NCBI GenBank assembly: GCA_003661775.1
Contig: QMWT01000031.1
Span: forward strand, 1 to 10,182
Origin: Thermoprotei archaeon
GTDB taxonomy: Archaea; Thermoproteota; Thermoprotei_A; Sulfolobales; Ignisphaeraceae
DNA length: 10,182 bases
Direction: 5' to 3'
The number at the start of each line of letters is the position of its first letter. Positions within the stretch are counted from its first letter, which is position 1. Below, in pieces: positions 6,325 to 10,182 of the stretch. Position numbers and translations under genes: made by a program. The notes beneath the pieces were generated by a model, which saw only the letters and a list, made by a program, of their open reading frames with translations, was not told the origin of the DNA and did no database searches.

Positions 6325-6879
6325 GTGAAGTTCGCATTCGGAAGAACATTCGCATTGATGGCCCTAGCCGTAGTATTAGCATCTGTTGGCGCAGCTGCTG
6401 CTATGTGGAGCGAGACGCTGCTCATAAACATCACCGTACATACCGGTGAAGTAGATGTGAAGTGGAGTGATTGGTATTGCAGCGATACAGGGCCAGACCC
6501 GCAGGCACCGGGCTTCAACAACACTGAGGGTAAAGATGTTGCTAAGTGCTATGTAAATCCAGAAAGAGAGGATGAGGAAGGGGATGTGATAAAGCTCAAC
6601 GTAACTCTCGATAACACCTACCCAGGATACTCAGTAGAAATAACGGCTATTGTTGACAACATAGGCACCGTACCAGTCAAACTACTGAATCACAGCTTCA
6701 CGGGTCTTGAAGAACTACCGCTAGACGTAGAGCTTGTAATACCCGAAGATACGCAGATAGACCCAGGCCTAAACTCTACCTATAAGCTAAAGATAACGGT
6801 GCTGCAAGAAGCTGAAGAGAATACCGACTATAGCTTCGATCTAACGCTGACATTCGCGCAGTGGAACGAGGTTTCCTGA
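6325..6879 (+). CDS. Secreted TasA/AbpA-like fibre subunit
   Basis: 184 residues. It begins MKFAFGRTF, then a hydrophobic core (about 8-26) ending GAAAA|MW, a SipW-dependent-type signal peptide. The mature N-terminus MWSETLLINITVHTGEVDVKW (27-47) has the conserved aromatic start plus T-G-E pattern. Further family marks are VTLDNTYPGYSVEI (93-106), NIGTVPVKL (112-120) and the C-terminal VLQEAEEN...TFAQWNE (159-182). It is acidic, with several N-x-T/S sequons, and has two cysteines (52, 75). This is the domain layout of camelysin/TasA and archaeal bundling-pilus AbpA proteins, whose freed N-terminal strand completes the neighbouring subunit's beta sheet. The start was moved from GTG 6316 to GTG 6325 because AGGTGG is placed correctly for the latter. 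With its own strong TATA box it is the likely major subunit. Confidence 0.85.
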   Translation: MKFAFGRTFALMALAVVLASVGAAAAMWSETLLINITVHTGEVDVKWSDWYCSDTGPDPQAPGFNNTEGKDVAKCYVNPEREDEEGDVIKLNVTLDNTYPGYSVEITAIVDNIGTVPVKLLNHSFTGLEELPLDVELVIPEDTQIDPGLNSTYKLKITVLQEAEENTDYSFDLTLTFAQWNEVS

Positions 6880-6922
6880 ACCCCATAGCTTGAACCAGGT
6901 AGGGCCTAAATGACAAACACGA

Positions 6923-6930
6923 TTTTTACA
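6923..6930 (+). promoter_or_regulatory. T-rich element before the third subunit gene (TATA box or terminator)
   Basis: TTTTTACA stands out in the 114-base gap between the second and third subunit genes. It could be a TATA box giving a leader of about 40 bases, or the oligo-T terminator of the preceding gene; sequence alone does not decide. A second candidate is ATGTATA near 6964-6970. Confidence 0.35.
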
Positions 6931-6993
6931 ACCCGTCTGCACATGCACGTAACTCATACCCATATGTATAGGTGGTAATAAGGTAGATCTAAA

Positions 6994-7662
6994 ATGAGGT
7001 TCTCTGTCCTGATCCTCAGCAGCATCATGATGCTGACGCTGCTAGGAGCGGTTGCCGTGGCTATGTGGACCAGTACGCTAGACATCAACACCTACGTCAG
7101 TACAGGTGAGCTGGACTGGGAAATAATGAGTGGGACCCTGATATTGCTAGACGCCTGCGGTCTTCAACCTGGAGAAGAATTCTATAGAGGCAATGACTGG
7201 AACGCCTCATTCTTGCCACAACCCGGTGCAATACAGCTGGACAAAGATGTGGGATGCACCGAGGTTTCACTCATAGATAGCGATGGAGATGGAGATAAGG
7301 ATACTTTGAACATAACGCTCCACAACGTCTACCCGTGGTACTATACACACATAGCGTTTAAAGTGCATAACAACGGAGATATACCTATAAAGATATGGAA
7401 GATCATAATAGATAATCGGGTGTTCTACGAGCTTAACGAGCAGGAGCTTCAGCAGGGTGTGGAAATAGATGTTGATGAGGATGGGAAGTACGATATACTG
7501 ATCTGGTGGGGCAACAACTTCGGTGTGCAGCTGCATCCCTGCGAGTCAGCCGATATAAGCCTCGATGTAACCGTGTTGCAGGATGCTGCAGAAAACGCTG
7601 ATTACCATATACAGATAACCTTCGAGGCTATTGCGTGGAACGAGTATAGTACACCTAGCTAA
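6994..7662 (+). CDS. Secreted TasA/AbpA-like fibre subunit with calcium-loop motifs
   Basis: 222 residues, clearly paralogous to the preceding gene. The signal peptide core is about 4-22, with site AVA|MW after residue 23. The mature start MWTSTLDINTYVSTGELDWE matches the shared T-G-E pattern. It then has NITLHNVYPWYYTHI (106-120), NNGDIPIKIWKI (126-137) and the C-terminal VLQDAAEN...EAIAWNE (194-217). An insertion carries two aspartate-rich loops, DSDGDGDKD (96-104) and DVDEDGKYD (159-167). These resemble DxDxDG calcium-binding loops. Three cysteines (55, 88, 183) could form a disulfide. The ATG is preceded by AAGGTAG about seven bases away. The protein is expected to be secreted, cleaved by the adjacent peptidase and built into an extracellular fibre. 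It is longer than the second subunit mainly because of the region between residues 45 and 100 and the loop at 138-183. Confidence 0.85.
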   Translation: MRFSVLILSSIMMLTLLGAVAVAMWTSTLDINTYVSTGELDWEIMSGTLILLDACGLQPGEEFYRGNDWNASFLPQPGAIQLDKDVGCTEVSLIDSDGDGDKDTLNITLHNVYPWYYTHIAFKVHNNGDIPIKIWKIIIDNRVFYELNEQELQQGVEIDVDEDGKYDILIWWGNNFGVQLHPCESADISLDVTVLQDAAENADYHIQITFEAIAWNEYSTPS

Positions 7663-7680
7663 CGGAGCAGGACATAGACA

Positions 7681-8931
7681 ATGCCTCTGAGCTCTCTAAA
7701 ACAAAATAATTTTTCACATTTTCCTCAATTCTTATATGCTACAATAAGGAATAGATTCGCTACACCTATTACAACCCTCATTCTTGCATCTATTCTAGTC
7801 TCCGTAAACTACCTCTTAGCTAACATTATCAAGCTATACGGTCTCTCCGCATACGTAGTACCTAGTGCGATATGGCTTCTCGTATTCCTTGTGCTATTCA
7901 GGTATGAATGGCGTATTGCAGCATTCACATCTAAGCTAACGACGTTGCTCCCCCTCCTCATAGTGATCAGGGTTGCAGGAGAGTTTGTCCTAGGTGTGTT
8001 TACAGGTTTTGGTAAGAATGCAAACCTTCTCGTTCCCGCAAGTTTAGGCTTCACACTTCTCCATACGGCACCCGTAGTGCTAGGCGTAGAGATGTTCAGG
8101 CTAGCGCTTGTTCGGAGGGTCAGGAGTAGGTACTTGTTTGTATTGATAGCTTTCATGATGACGTTCATCACCTTACCTCTATCAAGATTTGTTAGGGAAG
8201 ACTTATCATCGCTGCTCACAAGCTTGAGCAGTGTTGTGATACCACGTATAATAGAGAACTTGTTCTTATGTCAGCTAGCGCTGGCAGGCGGTTCTAAGCC
8301 TCTAGTAGGCTACGTTGCTATGGTGACATACTTCGAGCTTCTAAGCCCAGTGCTGCCTACGGGGAACATCTATGTACTATCCTTGGGTAGAACGGCTATC
8401 CTTCTTCTACAGCTTGTAGCACTTGAGGTACTTCTAGGTTTTGGAGAGATGCATAAGCTCAGTCGAAGCGAGTTACTTAGTAGTTTAGCCGTTACGTTGC
8501 TGGCTACATCTATCGCGTTTTCAATGTTCTTGGGCTTCCGCGTGATGACCGTTGTAAGTGGTAGCATGAGGCCTTCTATCGAGGTAGGTGACCTTGTTGT
8601 GGTGAAGAATGTGAATACTAGCGATCTAAGGGTTGGTGATGTGATAGCCTATGTCAAAGGTAAGACTATCGTCCTGCACAGGATTGTGATGTTAACAAGT
8701 GTGAGAGGGGAGACGGCTTTCATAACCAAGGGAGATGCTAATACAGCTGTTGATCCCAACCCTATTCTACCAGAGCAGATTGTGGGTAGGCTTGTTTACG
8801 TAGTTCCTAGGATAGGTTACCCGCTCGTGCTGATAGCGCAGTACGAACAGAGTTACATAAACGCGGTTGTCACAGCCATACTTTTTATAGTCCTGGTATA
8901 CTACATACTTTCGATAAGAGTACTCAGCTGA
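7681..8931 (+). CDS. ER/SipW-type signal peptidase I with polytopic N-terminal domain
   Basis: 416 residues. The catalytic part is C-terminal (about 288-385): VVSGSMRPSIEVGDLVVV with nucleophile S295, VGDVIAYV, then VLHRIV with H333 in place of the bacterial lysine, and TKGDAN with D352. That Ser-His-Asp set marks family S26B, shared by archaeal, ER and Bacillus SipW peptidases. It is followed by a last membrane helix (about 393-412). The first 280 residues are very hydrophobic, with roughly six to eight helices (for example 30-50, 58-74, 86-108, 117-136, 151-169, 232-254, 264-286). I do not recognise this domain. Ordinary archaeal signal peptidases are much shorter. It starts 18 bases after the third subunit gene with no TATA box between, so co-transcription is likely. 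The obvious substrates are the three upstream secreted proteins. Confidence 0.9.
   Translation: MPLSSLKQNNFSHFPQFLYATIRNRFATPITTLILASILVSVNYLLANIIKLYGLSAYVVPSAIWLLVFLVLFRYEWRIAAFTSKLTTLLPLLIVIRVAGEFVLGVFTGFGKNANLLVPASLGFTLLHTAPVVLGVEMFRLALVRRVRSRYLFVLIAFMMTFITLPLSRFVREDLSSLLTSLSSVVIPRIIENLFLCQLALAGGSKPLVGYVAMVTYFELLSPVLPTGNIYVLSLGRTAILLLQLVALEVLLGFGEMHKLSRSELLSSLAVTLLATSIAFSMFLGFRVMTVVSGSMRPSIEVGDLVVVKNVNTSDLRVGDVIAYVKGKTIVLHRIVMLTSVRGETAFITKGDANTAVDPNPILPEQIVGRLVYVVPRIGYPLVLIAQYEQSYINAVVTAILFIVLVYYILSIRVLS
7710..7722 (+). terminator. Possible oligo-T attenuator at the start of the signal peptidase gene
   Basis: TTTTT at 7710-7714 and TTTT at 7719-7722 lie within codons 10-14 of the peptidase gene, just downstream of the third subunit stop. 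Archaeal RNA polymerase can terminate at such tracts, so part of the transcripts may end here. This is weak and by eye only. Confidence 0.25.
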
Positions 8932-8937
8932 TGGAAT

Positions 8938-9969
8938 TTGAAAGCAGTTCTTAAGAACATACCTTTAAGGGAGATAATGTTATCACTCCTCTTGGGAATC
9001 TTGATATTCTCAATAGTTCTAACAGTACTATCGTACCGAGTACCTCCCTATAGTGAAGAGACTCTAACTACCTTATCGGTTAAGCAGATCGTTCAGGAGA
9101 AGCACATGTTCAAGGTGAGGCCTTCTCTCATCTACGACTACAAAGAGGTCTTAGACGAGAATGACCCTGTTTACAGAAATCTCGTGAGGAGCGTCAATAT
9201 GACAGTTTATTACTCGATCTCTTCGAGCAGGCCTATGAGGTTCGTAGCTGGGTACTACAGGCCTTTTCTCGAGATCAATAGCAGTGCTGGATGGAGCAAG
9301 AAATTCTGGTTATCACCTCCGACGAACTTTACCAAGCCTCACGCTTCTATGAACGTTGCGCTTAACATAACTCAAGTGCTCGAAATCGTTGAGAAGCTAG
9401 GTAGCGAGGTGGGTGCTAAGTCACATAGCTTCGCCGCGGCGCTGGGCTTCTACGTAGTTGCTGATGTGAGTATAGGTGACAAGAACTACACAGTGTGGTC
9501 GAGACCTGCCCTGTACATGGGTTTCGATGCTGAGTCCGCAGAGCTTGCACTTAATTTCAGAAGTGATACCCACGATGTTGAGCTAACCCACGTAATTAGA
9601 AGGGAGAACTTCCTGAACATACTGATGCTTAGGCTGCGGATTGAGGATGCTAGAGTTGCTGGCCCCCTCACAATACTCTCCTCAGGGGCTCTGCTGGTAT
9701 TCATGGTGTTGAGGAGAAACCCGCTGGGGTTCCACGAGGATGTGGTTAGGAAGTATGGTGAGATAGTTGTTGATGGTAGCATCAAGAAGAGGAACATGGA
9801 GTTTACGGTTGTGGAAGTTAACGACTTTTCTAAATTGGTTGAGTTCGCTGAGAAGCTACGCAGACCAATAGTGCATATACTTGAAAATCGTGGGGATGAA
9901 GCTGTCCACCGCTACCTTCTTCTGGACTCCGATGTCGTGTACGAGTACACCCATCGTGAGGGGAGGTGA
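8938..9969 (+). CDS. DUF5305 family membrane protein
   Basis: 343 residues with an N-terminal membrane helix (about 12-33), a long extracytoplasmic domain (about 35-240) with sequons such as NMT, NSS, NFT and NIT, a second helix (about 241-258), and a cytoplasmic tail (about 259-343). The tail pattern, a YGEIVVDG strand, then FTVVEVNDFSKLVEFAEKL, RPIVHI, and a final YLLLDSDVVYEYTH, is what I know from archaeal DUF5305 proteins. These are found beside signal peptidases and SipW-type secreted proteins. Function is unknown. The topology suggests an anchor, assembly platform or partner of the fibre or peptidase. The start is TTG 8938, six bases after the peptidase stop; an ATG overlapping that stop (8931) is in another frame and closes after seven codons. 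It is certainly part of the same transcription unit. Confidence 0.85.
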   Translation: MKAVLKNIPLREIMLSLLLGILIFSIVLTVLSYRVPPYSEETLTTLSVKQIVQEKHMFKVRPSLIYDYKEVLDENDPVYRNLVRSVNMTVYYSISSSRPMRFVAGYYRPFLEINSSAGWSKKFWLSPPTNFTKPHASMNVALNITQVLEIVEKLGSEVGAKSHSFAAALGFYVVADVSIGDKNYTVWSRPALYMGFDAESAELALNFRSDTHDVELTHVIRRENFLNILMLRLRIEDARVAGPLTILSSGALLVFMVLRRNPLGFHEDVVRKYGEIVVDGSIKKRNMEFTVVEVNDFSKLVEFAEKLRRPIVHILENRGDEAVHRYLLLDSDVVYEYTHREGR

Positions 9970-10031
9970 TGCCGCGCAGGATCGAGCTCATCTAGGGCTC
10001 TGCTGCGTGTATAACTCTAGGGTGTCTCGAT

Positions 10032-10182
10032 ATGGAGTCCAGCCGTGAATACCCGCGGTACGCTGTTGTGGGGGTGGGTGCCGTAGTTGTGAAGGATGGC
10101 AAGGTGCTGCTTATTAAAAGAGGGTATCCGCCTGCCAAGGGTATGTGGGCCATACCAGGAGGTGTTGTTGAGGCGGGGGAGC
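10032..10182 (+). CDS. Nudix hydrolase, N-terminal part only
   Basis: Fifty codons run off the right edge. The segment VGVGAVVVKDGKVLLIKRG (13-31) followed by GMWAIPGGVVEAGE (37-50) is the start of a Nudix domain. GGVVEAGE opens the Nudix box, whose metal-binding REUxEE half lies beyond the window. These enzymes hydrolyse nucleoside diphosphates linked to another moiety; this N-terminus resembles the ADP-ribose/NADH-type group, but the substrate is undecided. ATG 10032 is the only start after an in-frame TAG at 9993, with AGGGTG about eight bases upstream. GTATAACT near 10009-10016 is too close to be its TATA box unless translation uses a very short leader. The gene is 62 bases after the DUF5305 gene on the same strand, but functionally it looks unrelated. 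Confidence 0.88.
   Translation, partial: MESSREYPRYAVVGVGAVVVKDGKVLLIKRGYPPAKGMWAIPGGVVEAGE

Noticed and set aside
6284..6946. CACATGC shared upstream of the second and third subunit genes (6284-6290 and 6940-6946)
   Set aside because: Seven bases at different distances from the T-rich elements; easily coincidental and absent before the first gene.
7267..7536. Leftward open frame antisense to the third subunit
   Set aside because: Shadow of the coding strand with no recognisable product; the same applies to the leftward frames at 6279-6524, 7809-8219 and 9486-9797.
6325..7662. Class III (type IV pilin-like) signal peptides
   Set aside because: There is no basic residue plus G/A cleavage site ahead of the hydrophobic stretch; the hydrophobic part is followed by A-x-A|MW, a type I site.
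8931..8954. ATG overlapping the signal peptidase stop (TGATG)
   Set aside because: It closes after seven codons in a frame different from DUF5305; TTG 8938 fits the protein.
9968..9994. Eight-codon frame after the DUF5305 stop with GGGAGGTG directly upstream
   Set aside because: Too short, and the purine tract abuts the ATG; no evidence that it is translated.
1..10182. tRNA, C/D box RNA, CRISPR repeats, insertion sequences or attachment sites
   Set aside because: Looked for on both strands by eye; no cloverleaf, regularly spaced repeat, transposase motif or terminal inverted repeat was seen.

Overview
The window looks like a chromosome segment of a hyperthermophilic or thermophilic archaeon, most likely a thermoproteotal (crenarchaeal) species. 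Reasons: an archaeal A/V-type ATPase subunit D, DUF432 and DUF5305 families that are essentially archaeal, an ArnR1-like winged-helix regulator, heavy use of AGG/AGA and ATA codons, frequent TTG/GTG starts with GGTG-type Shine-Dalgarno sequences, and TATA-box promoters. I cannot name the genus. There is no rRNA, tRNA, CRISPR array or insertion sequence, and no gene-free stretch longer than about 200 bases.

Left part (1-1980): a HAD-family hydrolase runs leftward off the edge. It is divergent from atpD, encoding the A-ATPase central-stalk subunit D, which starts at a TTG behind a strong Shine-Dalgarno. Directly behind atpD is a PHP-type metal phosphoesterase. Its first metal-binding motif is encoded in frame, but no legal start codon precedes it. 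A TTC sits exactly where a TTG start would be expected.

Middle (1925-4662, all leftward): a tight four-gene set reads, in transcription order, an HExxH metallopeptidase-like protein, a TenA thiaminase II, a DUF432 protein and an MscS-type mechanosensitive channel. The genes overlap or lie 11-13 bases apart. The MscS end overlaps the PHP gene end tail to tail by 56 bases.

Right part (4736-9969, all rightward): a winged-helix regulator is followed by three small secreted proteins. They have SipW-dependent-type signal peptides and a TasA/camelysin/AbpA-like layout. Next come a 416-residue ER/SipW-type signal peptidase with a large polytopic N-terminal domain and a DUF5305 membrane protein. I interpret this as a self-contained locus for making an extracellular fibre: two or three subunits, the dedicated peptidase that frees their N-terminal strand, and a membrane-anchored partner. 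This is the most interesting part of the window. The subunits are related to those of archaeal bundling pili and bacterial TasA fibres, but the peptidase architecture, the divergent cysteine-rich first subunit and the calcium-loop-bearing third subunit are distinctive. A Nudix hydrolase begins at the right edge (10032).
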